The notes below the pieces were generated by a model. That model was not told where the DNA came from, did not search any database, and saw only the letters and a list, made by a program, of their open reading frames with translations. The position numbers and the translations under genes are program-made. Source: an uncultured Paracoccus sp. (GTDB lineage: Bacteria; Pseudomonadota; Alphaproteobacteria; Rhodobacterales; Rhodobacteraceae). Taken from it: a stretch of 64,000 nucleotides of DNA. The stretch is taken from assembly GCF_945915435.1 (NCBI RefSeq), contig NZ_CAMEFG010000009.1, forward strand, positions 1 through 64,000, given 5' to 3'. This document shows, piece by piece, positions 45,321 through 55,267 of this stretch; within the stretch, counting starts at the first letter, position 1; every line of letters starts with the position of its first letter.

Positions 45321-46571
45321 ATGCGGCGAGCAATTCTTGGCGCGGCAATGGCCGCGATGATGCTGGGCGGGCAGGCTGCGCTGGCGCAATCCAATCCGTT
45401 CCGCCCGGTCGTCTATGTCAACGACTCGGTCGTGACCGAGTTCGACATCCAGCAACGTGCCCGCTTCCTTCAACTGTTGCAGGCCCCCGACACCAGCCGC
45501 GCCGCCGCCGAACGCGCGGTGATCGAGGACCGGCTGCGCATGCAGGCCGCCGATTCGATCGGCATCCGCCCCACGGACGAAGCCATCGACGAGGCGCTGG
45601 CCGAATTCGCCGGGCGCGGCGGCCTCGACACCGCCCAGTTCGAGCAGCTCTTGCGCCAGAACGGGGTGGATCCGCAGATCTATCACGATTTCATCGTCTC
45701 GGGCGTGGTCTGGCGCGACGTGGTGCGCGCCCGCGTCGTGCCGACCGTCCGCGTCTCGGATGCCGAGGTCGAACAGGAATTCCAGAAGATCGTCCAGACC
45801 CCGCGCGTCACCGACGTCCTGCTGTCCGAACTGATCATCCCCGCACCCGAGGGGCAAGAGGCCCAGGCGATGGGCCTGGCCGAGGACATCCTCGCCAACG
45901 TCTCGTCCGAAAGCGAATTCGCCGCCGCCGCGCGGCAATATTCCGCCGTGCAAAGCCGCGAGGAAGGCGGACGCCTGCCCTGGACACCGCTGGCCAACCT
46001 GCCGCCCTCGCTGCAACCCATCGTCCTGTCGTTGCAGCCGGGCAGCGTCAGCCAGCCGCTGACCGTTCCGGGCGCGGTGGTGCTGTTCATGCTGCGCGAC
46101 ACGCGCGGCGTGGTGCGCTCGGGCGCGCGCGATCAGGTGCTGGAATATGTCCACCTGCGCCACGGCGACCCCGCCGAGGCCGCCCGCATCGCCGCCACCG
46201 TGCGCAGTTGCGGCGATCTCTTCGTGCGGGCCAACGGGCTGCCCGCCGACCGCCTTGTCCACGAGACGCGCAATCTTGGCGCGATCCCGCAGAACATCGG
46301 GCTTTACCTCGCCAGCCTCGACGACGACGAGGCCACCGCCTTCGGGGGCGAGGTCGTGATGCTGTGCAAGCGCACCCCTGCGCTGATGGCCTCGGCGGAC
46401 GAACAGCCGCAGGTGCCGGTGGCGCCCGACGAACCCGCCGAGCAGGCCCCCGATTCCAACGCGCTGCCCGATCTGGACACGGTGCGCAACGTGGTCTTCA
46501 ACCGCAAGATCTCGAATGCCGCCGACGCCTACCTGGCCGAGTTGCAGGCCAATGCCATCATCCGGCGCTGA
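45321..46571 (+). CDS. surA: Periplasmic chaperone/peptidyl-prolyl isomerase SurA
   Basis: The 416-residue precursor has a signal peptide (RRAILGAAMAAMMLGGQAALAQ), a SurA N-domain (VVYVNDSVVTEFDIQQRARFLQLL) and a parvulin domain (about 170-270: VTDVLLSELIIPAPEG..., REEGGRLPWTPLANLP). SurA carries outer-membrane proteins, LptD among them, to the BAM complex, so its place behind lptD makes sense. The start at 45321 has GAGGGG upstream. Confidence 0.92.
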   Translation: MRRAILGAAMAAMMLGGQAALAQSNPFRPVVYVNDSVVTEFDIQQRARFLQLLQAPDTSRAAAERAVIEDRLRMQAADSIGIRPTDEAIDEALAEFAGRGGLDTAQFEQLLRQNGVDPQIYHDFIVSGVVWRDVVRARVVPTVRVSDAEVEQEFQKIVQTPRVTDVLLSELIIPAPEGQEAQAMGLAEDILANVSSESEFAAAARQYSAVQSREEGGRLPWTPLANLPPSLQPIVLSLQPGSVSQPLTVPGAVVLFMLRDTRGVVRSGARDQVLEYVHLRHGDPAEAARIAATVRSCGDLFVRANGLPADRLVHETRNLGAIPQNIGLYLASLDDDEATAFGGEVVMLCKRTPALMASADEQPQVPVAPDEPAEQAPDSNALPDLDTVRNVVFNRKISNAADAYLAELQANAIIRR

Positions 46572-46580
46572 TCCGGGACC

Positions 46581-47579
46581 ATGCGGATGCCCCCGATCCT
46601 GCTGACCTGTGGCGAGCCTGCGGGCATCGGGCCGGAACTGGCCCCGCTTGCGCTTGACGCGGGGGTGCCCTTCGCCTGGCTTGGCGACCCGGCCCACCTG
46701 CCCCCCGGCACCCGCTGGACCGGCGTGACCGATCCCGCGCAGCCGGTGCCGCCAGGGCATCTGGCCGTGCTGCCCCACTCCTTCCCGTCACCGCGCACCC
46801 CCGGCAAGCCCGACCCGGCCAACGCGCCCGCCGTGGTCGAGGTCATCGCCCGCGCCGTCGCCCTGACCCGGCAGGACAAGGCCGCGGCCATCTGCACCCT
46901 GCCCATCAACAAGCAGGCACTGGTCAAGGGCGCCGCCTTCCCCTTTCCCGGCCATACCGAATATCTCGCCCATCTCGCGGGCGGGGCAGATGTCGCGATG
47001 ATGCTGGCCTCGACTACCATTGACCCACCCTGCCGGACCGTGCCCGCGACCATCCATATCGCGCTCGAAGACGTCCCGCACAGGCTGACGCCCGAGCTGC
47101 TGGAACGCACCATCCGCATCACCGCCGCCGCCCTTGCCCGCGACTTCGGCCTGTCGCATCCGCGCATCGCCCTGGCCGGGCTGAACCCCCATGCGGGCGA
47201 AAACGGCGTCATGGGCGATCAGGAAGGCGACTGGATCGCCCCGCTCGCGGACCGCCTGCGCGAACAGGGATTCGCGCTGACCGGCCCGCTGCCCGCCGAC
47301 ACGATGTTTCACGCGGCGGCGCGCCGAAACTACGATGCGGCGATCTGCGCCTATCACGACCAGGCGCTGATCCCGATCAAGACGCTGGACTTCGCGGGCG
47401 GGGTGAACGTGACGCTCGGCCTGCCCTTCATCCGAACCTCGCCGGACCACGGAACGGCCTTCGACATCGCCGGAAAGGGGCTGGCCGATCCCACCAGCAC
47501 CATCGCCGCCCTGCGGATGGCCCATGACATGGCCCAAAAGAGCATGGCCCAAAAGAACATGACACAGAAACGCCGATGA
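46581..47579 (+). CDS. pdxA: 4-hydroxythreonine-4-phosphate dehydrogenase
   Basis: The 332-residue NAD-dependent enzyme of vitamin B6 synthesis has [88 protein letters not shown] and [16 protein letters not shown]. The C-terminus carries three near-identical pentapeptides ([15 protein letters not shown]) from a 15-bp tandem repeat. It continues the lpt operon; a hairpin follows before rsmA. Confidence 0.94.
   Translation: MRMPPILLTCGEPAGIGPELAPLALDAGVPFAWLGDPAHLPPGTRWTGVTDPAQPVPPGHLAVLPHSFPSPRTPGKPDPANAPAVVEVIARAVALTRQDKAAAICTLPINKQALVKGAAFPFPGHTEYLAHLAGGADVAMMLASTTIDPPCRTVPATIHIALEDVPHRLTPELLERTIRITAAALARDFGLSHPRIALAGLNPHAGENGVMGDQEGDWIAPLADRLREQGFALTGPLPADTMFHAAARRNYDAAICAYHDQALIPIKTLDFAGGVNVTLGLPFIRTSPDHGTAFDIAGKGLADPTSTIAALRMAHDMAQKSMAQKNMTQKRR
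47529..47573 (+). repeat. 15-bp tandem repeat at the pdxA 3' end
   Basis: Three 15-bp units starting ATGGCCCAAAAG (third copy diverged, ATGACACAGAAA) encode the last residues of PdxA. They lie beyond the fold's conserved core, so copy number could vary with little effect. Confidence 0.75.
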
Positions 47580-47610
47580 TTCTTCATCATTCAAACACCC
47601 TCGGGGGGTC

Positions 47611-47633
47611 CGGGGGGCAGACAGCCCCCCGGC
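47611..47633. terminator. Stem-loop between pdxA and rsmA
   Basis: CCGGGGGGC and GCCCCCCGG form a perfect 9-bp stem with a 5-nt loop, 31 bases after the pdxA stop and ending 11 bases before the rsmA ATG. No U-tract follows, so it may only reduce or stabilise the transcript. It contains the G- and C-runs common in Rhodobacterales intergenic spacers. Confidence 0.5.
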
Positions 47634-47643
47634 CGGCGCAACC

Positions 47644-48495
47644 ATGAGCGCGCTCGACAACCTGCCCCCCCTGCGCGAGGTGATCGCGCGCCACGACCTG
47701 CGCGCGAAAAAGCAGCTTGGCCAGAACTTCCTGCTGGACCTGAACCTGACCGCCAAGATCGCGCGCGCCGCAGGCGATCTCGGCCAGTGCGACGTGATCG
47801 AGGTCGGCCCCGGTCCCGGCGGGCTGACCCGTGGCCTGCTGGCCGAAGGCGCGCGCCACGTCCTCGCCATCGAAAAGGACGCCCGCGCCCTGCCCGCCCT
47901 GGCCGAGATCGCCGCCGCCTACCCTGGCCGCCTGACCGTCATCAACGGCGACGCGCTGGAAATCGACCCGCTGGCCCATGTCGCGCCGCCGGTGCGCATC
48001 GTCGCCAACCTGCCCTATAACGTCGGAACCGAACTGCTGATCCGCTGGCTCACCCCGCCCGCATGGCCGCCCTTCTGGCAGTCCCTGACGCTCATGTTCC
48101 AGAAAGAGGTGGCCGAGCGCATCACCGCCCGCCCCGGCGGCAAGGCCTATGGCAGGCTGGCGGTGCTGGCGCAATGGCGGGCCGACGCGCGCATCGTGAT
48201 GACGCTCCCGCCCGAGGCTTTCGTGCCCGCGCCCAAGGTCCATTCCTCGGTCGTCCACCTGACCGCCCTGCCGCAACCGCGCTATCCCGCCGATGCGAAG
48301 GTGCTTTCCTCGGTCGTCGCGGCGGGCTTCAACCAGCGCCGCAAGATGCTGCGCGCCTCGCTGAAATCGATCCACCCGGAAATCGAGCGCCTGCTTGAGG
48401 AATGCGGCATCCCCCCCACCGCCCGCGCGGAAGAGGTCGGGCTGGAACAGTTCTGCACGCTTGCCCGCGCCGTCCAGGCCGCGCGGCAGGGCTGA
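47644..48495 (+). CDS. rsmA: 16S rRNA dimethyladenosine transferase
   Basis: The 283-residue KsgA-type enzyme dimethylates two adenosines near the 16S rRNA 3' end. It has [23 protein letters not shown], the SAM loop [41 protein letters not shown] (the NLPY active site) and [14 protein letters not shown]. The pdxA-rsmA order is widely conserved. Confidence 0.96.
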   Translation: MSALDNLPPLREVIARHDLRAKKQLGQNFLLDLNLTAKIARAAGDLGQCDVIEVGPGPGGLTRGLLAEGARHVLAIEKDARALPALAEIAAAYPGRLTVINGDALEIDPLAHVAPPVRIVANLPYNVGTELLIRWLTPPAWPPFWQSLTLMFQKEVAERITARPGGKAYGRLAVLAQWRADARIVMTLPPEAFVPAPKVHSSVVHLTALPQPRYPADAKVLSSVVAAGFNQRRKMLRASLKSIHPEIERLLEECGIPPTARAEEVGLEQFCTLARAVQAARQG

Positions 48496-48521
48496 CCCCC
48501 CTCCCGAAAGGAATGACCGCG

Positions 48522-49706
48522 ATGCCCCCCTCCGGCCCCCTGGCAAGGTTCTTGCGGCAGCTTGGACCTTCCATGCCCTTCCTGGGCCTGCGCGAGGCCC
48601 TGCGCGCCAGCATCGGCGCCTTTGCCGGGCTTGGCCTGCTGGCGGTCGCGGTGATCTTCCTGGCCCGCCACGATTACGGCCTGTTCATGATCGCGCCCTT
48701 CGGCGCCAGCGCCGTCCTGCTTTTCGCCGTGCCCAACAGCCCGTTGGCACAGCCCTGGTCGGCGATGGTCGGCAACCTGGTATCGGGGCTGGCAGGCGTC
48801 GGGGCAGTATTCTTCGTGGCCGATCCCGCGCTTTGCATGGCGGTGGCGGTCGGCGGCGCGATCTTCGCCATGCACCTGTGCAACGCCCTGCATCCGCCCG
48901 GCGGCGCGGTCGCCCTGACCGCCGCCCTGTCGGCCGAACAGATCCGCGAACTCGGCTGGAGCTTCGCGCTGTCCCCGGTCCTTGCCGGAACCGCCTGCCT
49001 TGCGGCGGTGGCGGTGATCTGGGCGCGGCTGACCGGGCGGCGCTATCCCTTCCGCCAGCAGGACGAGGTCAACCGCCACGGCACCACCGACAACGTGGAC
49101 CGGCTGCATGTCACGCGCGCCGAGCTGGCCGGGATCCTGCAACAGTTCCGCCAGACCACCAACATCGGCGTCGAGGATCTGGCCCGGCTGGTCGGCGCGG
49201 TCGAGATGCTGGCCGCCCAGCACCAGATGGAAGGGATCGAGGTCGCCGATGTCATGTCCCGCGACCTGGTCACAGTCGCCCCCGATACCCGCCTGTCCAA
49301 TGTCGCGCGGCTGTTCCGGGACCACGGCTTCACCTCGCTGCCGGTGGTGGGACCGGATGCGCGCTATCTTGGGCTGATCTTCCAGATCCATCTGATCCGG
49401 CGCGGGCAGGAACTGGCCGAGCGCACGGATCAGGGCTTCCTGCGCTCGATCGGCTCGCTGCTGAGCCCGCAGTCCGGCACCCCGCCCTCGGCGGCGCAGG
49501 TGATGTCGGTCACGGTGCCCTCGGTCGCGGCGACGGCACCCCTGGCCGAGGTGCTGCCGCTGCTGGCACGCAGCGATTGCGACGCGGTGCCGGTGCTTGA
49601 AGGCCAGCGCATCATCGGCATCGTGACCCGGACCGACCTGATCGACGCCCTGGCGCACCGGCAGGCGAACCTGCTGGTTCAAGACACGGGATCGACACCC
49701 GCATGA
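48522..49706 (+). CDS. HPP family membrane protein with paired CBS domains
   Basis: The 394-residue protein has an HPP domain of about four membrane helices (about 30-165) containing FGASAVLLFAVPNSPLAQPWSAMVGN and FAMHLCNALHPPGGAVALTAAL, which holds the HPP triad. A cytoplasmic CBS pair follows (about 240-380), with VADVMSRDLVTVAPDTRLSNVARLFRDHGFTSLPVVG and DAVPVLEGQRIIGIVTRTDLIDAL. HPP proteins are linked to nitrite transport in plastids; CBS pairs sense adenosyl ligands. I start at 48522 because AAAGGA is nine bases before it. Confidence 0.9.
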   Translation: MPPSGPLARFLRQLGPSMPFLGLREALRASIGAFAGLGLLAVAVIFLARHDYGLFMIAPFGASAVLLFAVPNSPLAQPWSAMVGNLVSGLAGVGAVFFVADPALCMAVAVGGAIFAMHLCNALHPPGGAVALTAALSAEQIRELGWSFALSPVLAGTACLAAVAVIWARLTGRRYPFRQQDEVNRHGTTDNVDRLHVTRAELAGILQQFRQTTNIGVEDLARLVGAVEMLAAQHQMEGIEVADVMSRDLVTVAPDTRLSNVARLFRDHGFTSLPVVGPDARYLGLIFQIHLIRRGQELAERTDQGFLRSIGSLLSPQSGTPPSAAQVMSVTVPSVAATAPLAEVLPLLARSDCDAVPVLEGQRIIGIVTRTDLIDALAHRQANLLVQDTGSTPA

Positions 49707-49710
49707 TTTC

Positions 49711-49740
49711 TTGACACTTTCACTAGGATACGACTACAAG
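49711..49740 (+). promoter_or_regulatory. Possible promoter of the TonB-dependent receptor
   Basis: TTGACA and TACAAG are separated by 18 bases, a housekeeping-sigma-like arrangement 56 bases before the receptor start. No iron-regulator box is clear to me in this short region. Confidence 0.4.
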
Positions 49741-49795
49741 CCCGTTGAAACGCCAGCGCCCGCCAGCCTCATCCCCTTCTCCAACGGAGCTATCG

Positions 49796-51811
49796 ATGAG
49801 ACCGAGCGCCCTTTTCACCTCCTCTCTCTTCACCGCCGCCGCATGGCCGCTGATCCTTGCCGCGCAGCAGGCACCCCTGCCCCAGGTGCGGCTGGACGAG
49901 GTGGTGCTGACCGCCACGGACGAGGGACCGGCGGGAACCGCGCCGGTCGCCACGATTTCGGCGGACGAGATCGCGCGGCGCCAAGCGGGGTCGGTCGCCG
50001 ACATCCTGCGCGATGTGCCCGGCATCAGCGCCGCCCATCGCGGCAATGTGCTGAGCGCGGCGCCCAATATCCGGGGTTTCGGCGGAACGGCGCATATGGC
50101 CAGCGACCCCTCGGTCCAGGTGGCCATCGACGGGACGAACACCGACGGCGGGCGGGTCTATCAGAACGTGACCGGACAGGCGGCGGACCCGGCGCTGCTG
50201 CGCTCGGCCTCGGTGCTGAAGGGGCCGCTGGCCTCGCTGGAATATGGTTCGGGGATCAATGGCGGCACGGTGCGGCTGGACACGATCAACGGCGCCGACC
50301 TGACCGGCGGCCAGCCCGGCTACCGCTTTCGCCAGTTGCTGGGCGCCAACTCCAACGGCGACGGCTGGGTGACGTCCTCGACGCTGGCATGGCAGGCGGA
50401 TGATCGCTTCGACTTCCTGCTGAACTATTCCCGCCGCCGCCTGGCCGAGCAAGAGGACGGCGACGGCGACACCATCGCCAACGAGGGATTCAACCTGCCC
50501 TCGCTGCTGGTCAAGGCGCGCTATCGCATCGACGAGGCGAACACCGTCACCCTGTCCTACACCGATTCGAAAAGCGCCGAACGCGACGTGCCCTATGCGC
50601 AGGCCACCGGCTCGCCCATCTTCGGCAACGTCAACCGCGACCGCGAGGGGTCCGTGGCCTCGGTCGCGTGGAATTACGATCCCGCAGGCAACGACCTGAT
50701 CGACCTGGAACTGAAATACACCCGCTCCGAGCAGGTCGTCGATATCGAGGCGCTGGTCCCCGGCACCCCCGCCGCCATGTTCGAGGGGCGCTATAACCTG
50801 GACACCGACCGCATCACGCTGAAGAACACGGCCCGCTTTGCCCATGCGGGCGTCGCCCACAACCTGCGCGCGGGGCTGGACTGGCAGCGGCAGGAACGCG
50901 ATGCGGCGAATTATACGCCCTCGGGCCGGTTCACGCGCTTCGGCGTCTTCGTCCTGGATGAAATGGAACTGGCGGGCGACCTGAACCTGTCCGCCGGCCT
51001 GCGGGTCGAGCGGCAGAAGATCGAGGGTGCCGAACAGGGCGGCGCCGCCTTCGGCCCATTCACCACCACCGCCCGCACGGCGGGCCTGGGGATCGAGAAG
51101 GGGCTGGGCGCGGGCTTCAGCGCCTTCGGTTCGTTCACCTATGGCGAGGGGCTGGCGACGCTGGACGTCGCGCCCTCGCTTTCGCCCACGCGCGGCACCT
51201 ATTACGGCGATACGGTCCAGAAAAGCCGGGTGTGGGAGGCCGGGCTGAAATACGCGGGCAACGACCTGGTGGCGGCGGGCGACCGGCTGACCGCCTCGGC
51301 CTCGGCCTACCAGACGGTGATCTGGGACGCGCTTTATGGCGTCTCGACCTCGGCATCGGCGGAATATACCGGCTTCACCATGCGCGGGGTCGAGCTTGAG
51401 GCCCGCTATGACATGGCGCAGGGCTTCTACGCGCGCGGCGCGCTGACGATCAACAACCACAGCGAGGACTATTATACCGCAGCCGAGGGGCTGATCCGGC
51501 AGGATTATATCTATACCGCCGCCGACCAGTTGACCCTGACCGTCGGGCAACGCTGGCGCGAATTCGACCTGGCCTGGCACATGCATGCCGCCAAGGGGGT
51601 CGAACTGGCGCGTCCGGGCACCACCTCGGAAGGGCCGGGTTGGGCGGTCCACGACCTGACCCTGCGCTACGAACCGGAAACCGGCCCGCTGGCCGGGCTG
51701 GCCGTGGACCTGGGCGTGGAAAACGTCTTTGACCGCCAATACAAGAACAACCTGTCCTATCTGGCCGAGCCGGGGCGCAACTTCAAGCTGTCGCTGGCCC
51801 GGACCTTCTGA
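49796..51811 (+). CDS. TonB-dependent outer-membrane receptor
   Basis: The 671-residue precursor has a signal peptide (RPSALFTSSLFTAAAWPLILAA), a TonB-box-like EVVLTATDE, and a plug domain (about 40-160) with SVADILRDVPGISAAHRGN, NIRGFGG and LRSASVLKGPLASLEYGSGINGGTVRL. A beta-barrel follows, ending in LSLARTF with the terminal aromatic Phe. It imports an iron chelate, haem or another scarce nutrient using TonB energy; no FRAP/NPNL haem motif is visible, so the ligand is open. It is a single gene with GGAGC before the ATG. Confidence 0.93.
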   Translation: MRPSALFTSSLFTAAAWPLILAAQQAPLPQVRLDEVVLTATDEGPAGTAPVATISADEIARRQAGSVADILRDVPGISAAHRGNVLSAAPNIRGFGGTAHMASDPSVQVAIDGTNTDGGRVYQNVTGQAADPALLRSASVLKGPLASLEYGSGINGGTVRLDTINGADLTGGQPGYRFRQLLGANSNGDGWVTSSTLAWQADDRFDFLLNYSRRRLAEQEDGDGDTIANEGFNLPSLLVKARYRIDEANTVTLSYTDSKSAERDVPYAQATGSPIFGNVNRDREGSVASVAWNYDPAGNDLIDLELKYTRSEQVVDIEALVPGTPAAMFEGRYNLDTDRITLKNTARFAHAGVAHNLRAGLDWQRQERDAANYTPSGRFTRFGVFVLDEMELAGDLNLSAGLRVERQKIEGAEQGGAAFGPFTTTARTAGLGIEKGLGAGFSAFGSFTYGEGLATLDVAPSLSPTRGTYYGDTVQKSRVWEAGLKYAGNDLVAAGDRLTASASAYQTVIWDALYGVSTSASAEYTGFTMRGVELEARYDMAQGFYARGALTINNHSEDYYTAAEGLIRQDYIYTAADQLTLTVGQRWREFDLAWHMHAAKGVELARPGTTSEGPGWAVHDLTLRYEPETGPLAGLAVDLGVENVFDRQYKNNLSYLAEPGRNFKLSLARTF

Positions 51812-51836
51812 GCAGGCCCGAATCGGCAAGGCAGGC

Positions 51837-51856
51837 GGCCGGGCGCGGACCCGGCC
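51837..51856 (+). terminator. Stem-loop after the TonB-dependent receptor
   Basis: GGCCGGG and CCCGGCC pair over a 6-nt loop, 25 bases after the stop. It is followed by GTTCGCG rather than a U-run. The 257-base gap to minC holds no gene I can support. Confidence 0.5.
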
Positions 51857-52068
51857 GTTCGCGTTGCGGCACCACCGATCACCCATTCGTGACCGCGCCC
51901 GGACCGCGAAACGCGCCCCTGCCCCGGCGGCGCGGTTTTGCCGATATGGGGTCAGGGCATCGCATGGCGTGGACGATGGCGCGCGGAACGATTAGAAGAA
52001 CCCGACCCTGGGCGCGTGCGTTGCGGTGCCCCGGAACAAGCCAGAACAAGAAAAGAGCGGCAGAGCAT

Positions 52069-52830
52069 ATGCACAACGGCAGCAGGACGGCCCAATCGGT
52101 CGCCTCGGTCAGACCCCTACAGATCCGCGGTCGTTTCCTGACTGCGGTCGCATTGCACCTGGAAGGGCACCCCGACCACGCATTCATGGATGCGCTGGAC
52201 ATGCGCCTGCGCCAGACCCCGCGCTTCTTCCAGGATGCGCCGGTCGTGATCGACCTTGAAAAGGCGCAGGGCATCGACAGCACCGCCGACCTGATGGCCC
52301 TGATCGAGTCCTTGCGCGCCCGCAGGCTGGCCGTCATCGGCATCCAGTCGGGCGACGACGTGCAGGCGCAGGCGGCGGGCGAGATCGGGCTGGTGGCGCT
52401 GGCCGCGGGCCGCGACGCGCCGCTGGAGCGCGTCTCGCGTCCCGGCAAGCGCCCCGCCGCTGCCGCGGCCACCCCGCCCGCCGTCGTCGAACAGCCCCCC
52501 GCACCCGCAAGGCTGATCACCCAGCCCGTCCGTTCCGGCCAGACGGTCTTTGCCGACCGTGGCGACCTGATCGTCGTCGGTCCCGTCAGTTCGGGGGCCG
52601 AGGTGATCGCGGCGGGCAATATCCACATCTACGGCCGGTTGCGGGGCCGCGCGCTGGCAGGGGTGAACGGCGATACCTCGGCCCGGATCTTCTGCAATGC
52701 GCTGGACGCCGAACTGCTGGCCATCGCCGGGCTTTACCGCACCAGCGAGCAGATGGGCACCGACACGCCACGCCAGCATGTGCAGGCATGGCTGGACGGC
52801 GACCGGCTGCAAATCGAATCCCTCAAGTAA
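52069..52830 (+). CDS. minC: Septum-site inhibitor MinC
   Basis: The 253-residue inhibitor of FtsZ assembly has an N-terminal domain (LQIRGRFLTAVALHLEG...) and a C-terminal beta-helix with GDLIVVGPVSSGAEVIAAGNIHIYGRLRGRALAGVNGDTSARIFCNAL. A long Pro/Ala linker joins them. The ATG at 52069 is preferred to the track's 51889, which extends through the non-coding leader. It starts the minCDE operon. Confidence 0.94.
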   Translation: MHNGSRTAQSVASVRPLQIRGRFLTAVALHLEGHPDHAFMDALDMRLRQTPRFFQDAPVVIDLEKAQGIDSTADLMALIESLRARRLAVIGIQSGDDVQAQAAGEIGLVALAAGRDAPLERVSRPGKRPAAAAATPPAVVEQPPAPARLITQPVRSGQTVFADRGDLIVVGPVSSGAEVIAAGNIHIYGRLRGRALAGVNGDTSARIFCNALDAELLAIAGLYRTSEQMGTDTPRQHVQAWLDGDRLQIESLK

Positions 52831-52865
52831 CCCCTTCCAATACCAATGACCGAAAGGAAGCGTTC

Positions 52866-53687
52866 GTGAGCAAGGTTATCGTGGTCACCTCCGGCAAGGG
52901 CGGCGTCGGCAAGACGACCTCGTCCGCCGCCATCAGCGCAGGGCTTGCCATGCGCGGGCACAAGACGGTCGTGATCGACTTCGACGTGGGGCTGCGCAAC
53001 CTGGACATGATCATGGGCTGCGAACGCCGCGTCGTCTTCGATTTCATCAATGTCATCCAGGGCGACGCCAAGCTGAAGCAGGCGCTGATCAAGGACCGGC
53101 GGCTGGAAAACCTGTCGATCCTGCCCACCTCGCAGACCCGCGACAAGGACGCGCTGACGAAAGAGGGCGTGAAGGCCGTTCTGGACGAATTGCGCGAGGA
53201 TTTCGACTATATCATCTGCGACAGCCCGGCAGGGATCGAGCGCGGCGCGCATCTGGCGATGTATTACGCCGACGAGGCCATCGTCGTGACCAACCCCGAA
53301 GTGTCCTCGGTCCGCGACAGCGACCGGGTGCTGGGGCTGCTCAACTCCAAGAGCGCGCTTGCGGAAAAGGGCGACGGCAGCGCGGTCAAGGCCCAGCTTC
53401 TGCTGACCCGCTTCGACCCCGCCCGCTCGGCCAGGGGCGAGATGATGAGCGTCGAGGACGTTCTGGAAATCCTGGCCATCCCGCTGCTTGGGATCATCCC
53501 CGAAAGCAGTTCGGTGCTGAAGGCCTCGAACGAGGGGATGCCGGTCGCGCTGGACGAGAAATCGGCGGCGGGCCGCGCCTATCAGGACGCCGTCGGGCGC
53601 CTGCTGGGTGAAACCACCGAAGTCCGCGCCGTGCAGGGCGAGGAACGCCGCGGCTTCTTCCAGCGCCTTCTGGGACGGGGGGGCTGA
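52866..53687 (+). CDS. minD: Septum-site ATPase MinD
   Basis: The 273-residue ParA-family ATPase has the deviant Walker A VTSGKGGVGKTTSSAAISAG, VVIDFDVGLRNLDMIMGCE, and YIICDSPAGIERGAHLAMYYADEAIVVTNPE. The C-terminal GFFQRLLGRGG is the membrane-targeting helix. The start is GTG at 52866, with AAGGAAG six bases upstream. It recruits MinC and is displaced by MinE. Confidence 0.97.
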   Translation: MSKVIVVTSGKGGVGKTTSSAAISAGLAMRGHKTVVIDFDVGLRNLDMIMGCERRVVFDFINVIQGDAKLKQALIKDRRLENLSILPTSQTRDKDALTKEGVKAVLDELREDFDYIICDSPAGIERGAHLAMYYADEAIVVTNPEVSSVRDSDRVLGLLNSKSALAEKGDGSAVKAQLLLTRFDPARSARGEMMSVEDVLEILAIPLLGIIPESSSVLKASNEGMPVALDEKSAAGRAYQDAVGRLLGETTEVRAVQGEERRGFFQRLLGRGG

Positions 53688-53689
53688 CC

Positions 53690-53959
53690 ATGTTCGGATT
53701 CCTTCGTTCACGCAAGCCAAGCTCGGCGCAGACCGCCAAGGAACGCTTGCAGATCCTGCTGGCGCATGAACGCGGCAGCGGCGGCGGTTCGGATCCGGAT
53801 TTCCTGGCATCGCTGCAACGCGACATCCTCGAGGTCGTCCGCCGCCATATCGAGATCGACCGCGACGCGGTCGAGATCAAGCTGGAACGCAGCGACGACC
53901 TGTCCAGCCTGGAAATCAACATCGACATGCCCGGCGCCAAGGCCCGCACCCCCGGCTGA
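53690..53959 (+). CDS. minE: Cell-division topological factor MinE
   Basis: The 89-residue protein has the membrane-binding start [28 protein letters not shown], the MinD-binding segment after it, and the dimer domain with [37 protein letters not shown]. It follows minD by two bases and drives pole-to-pole MinCD oscillation. Confidence 0.95.
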   Translation: MFGFLRSRKPSSAQTAKERLQILLAHERGSGGGSDPDFLASLQRDILEVVRRHIEIDRDAVEIKLERSDDLSSLEINIDMPGAKARTPG

Positions 53960-54036
53960 CGGGGGTTCGGGCGGCGGCGCGCGGAACAACCCGACCGGCC
54001 GCGGGTTGTCCCCCTGTTCAAGCAAGGGGAAGCGCG

Positions 54037-55167
54037 ATGGCCGAGGACATGGAATTCACGATCGGCATCGAAGAGGAATATCTTCTGGTCGATGCCGAAA
54101 CGGGTGATCTGCGCCCTGCCCCCGATGCGCTGATGGCCGCCTGCAAGGCCGAACTTGCCGATCAGGTCAGCCCCGAGTTCCTGCGCTGCCAGATCGAGAT
54201 CGGCACCCCCGTCTGCGCCGATATTTCCGACGCGCGCGCGCAGCTTTCGCGCCTGCGCGGCAGCATCGCGCGACAGGCGGCGGAATTCGGGCTGGCCCCG
54301 GTTTCGGTCGCCTGCCACCCTGTCGCCGACTGGCGCGACCAGCCCCATACGGACAAGGACCGCTACAACCGGATCTGGCACGAGATGGGCGGGGTCGCGC
54401 AGCGGATGCTGATCTGCGGAATGCATGTCCATGTCGGCATCCCCGACCGCGACATGCGCATCGACCTGATGAACCAGTTTTCCTGGTTCCTGCCGCAATT
54501 GCTGGCGCTTTCGACCTCCAGCCCGTTCTGGCAGGGCGACGACACGCGGCTGGCATCCTATCGCACGACGGTCTTTGGCGGCTATCCCCGCACCGGGCTG
54601 CCGCCACGCATGGGAAGCTGGGCGGAATACGACCGCTCGGTCGCGGCGCTGACCGGGACGGGGGTGATCGAGGACGCCAGCAAGATCTGGTGGGACCTGC
54701 GCCCCTCGTGCAACTTTCCCACGCTGGAAACGCGGATCTGCGACGCCTGCCCGCGCCTGTCGGAAACGATCACGCTGGCAGCGCTGATCCAGGCGACGAT
54801 GCGGATGCTGTGGCGAATGTCGCGCCACAATCTGCGCTGGCGCGAATATGACAACTTCCTGCTGGGCGAAAACCGCTGGCGGGCACTGCGCTATGGCATG
54901 ACCGAGGGGCTGATCGACTTCGGCACCGGGCGGGTGGTCCCCTTCGAGCAACTGGCCGAGGACTGGCTGGCCGCCATCGCCGAGGATGCCGACGCGCTGG
55001 ACAGCCAGCCCGCCGTCGCGGGGCTGCGCGACATGGTCGCCAAGGGCAGCGCCGCCGAACGCCAGCGCCGCCTTTACGCGCAGGCCATCGCCGCAGGGGC
55101 CGGGCAGGACGAGGCATTCCGCGCCGTCGTCATGTCGCTGATTGAGGACTTTCGCCGCGATATCTGA
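54037..55167 (+). CDS. YbdK-type carboxylate-amine ligase (glutamate-cysteine ligase family 2)
   Basis: The 376-residue enzyme is a GCS2-family ligase with the signature [23 protein letters not shown] and ATP-grasp-like metal residues in [52 protein letters not shown] and [19 protein letters not shown] also match. YbdK makes gamma-glutamyl-cysteine only weakly in E. coli, so its true product is unsure. It is 77 bases from minE with its own AAGGGGAAG site and probably its own transcript. Confidence 0.9.
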   Translation: MAEDMEFTIGIEEEYLLVDAETGDLRPAPDALMAACKAELADQVSPEFLRCQIEIGTPVCADISDARAQLSRLRGSIARQAAEFGLAPVSVACHPVADWRDQPHTDKDRYNRIWHEMGGVAQRMLICGMHVHVGIPDRDMRIDLMNQFSWFLPQLLALSTSSPFWQGDDTRLASYRTTVFGGYPRTGLPPRMGSWAEYDRSVAALTGTGVIEDASKIWWDLRPSCNFPTLETRICDACPRLSETITLAALIQATMRMLWRMSRHNLRWREYDNFLLGENRWRALRYGMTEGLIDFGTGRVVPFEQLAEDWLAAIAEDADALDSQPAVAGLRDMVAKGSAAERQRRLYAQAIAAGAGQDEAFRAVVMSLIEDFRRDI

Positions 55168-55267
55168 CAACGGCGCAAACAATCGTTTGATACTCATGCG
55201 CTTTCTTGTAAACATGCGGGGCTGACGAAAGAGTTCTTCTGTCAATACGGGACCGCAACGGGACATC

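Noticed and set aside
49790-51886. 698-codon minus-strand ORF over the TonB receptor
   Set aside because: Shadow frame; the plus strand has a signal peptide, plug and C-terminal Phe of a real receptor.
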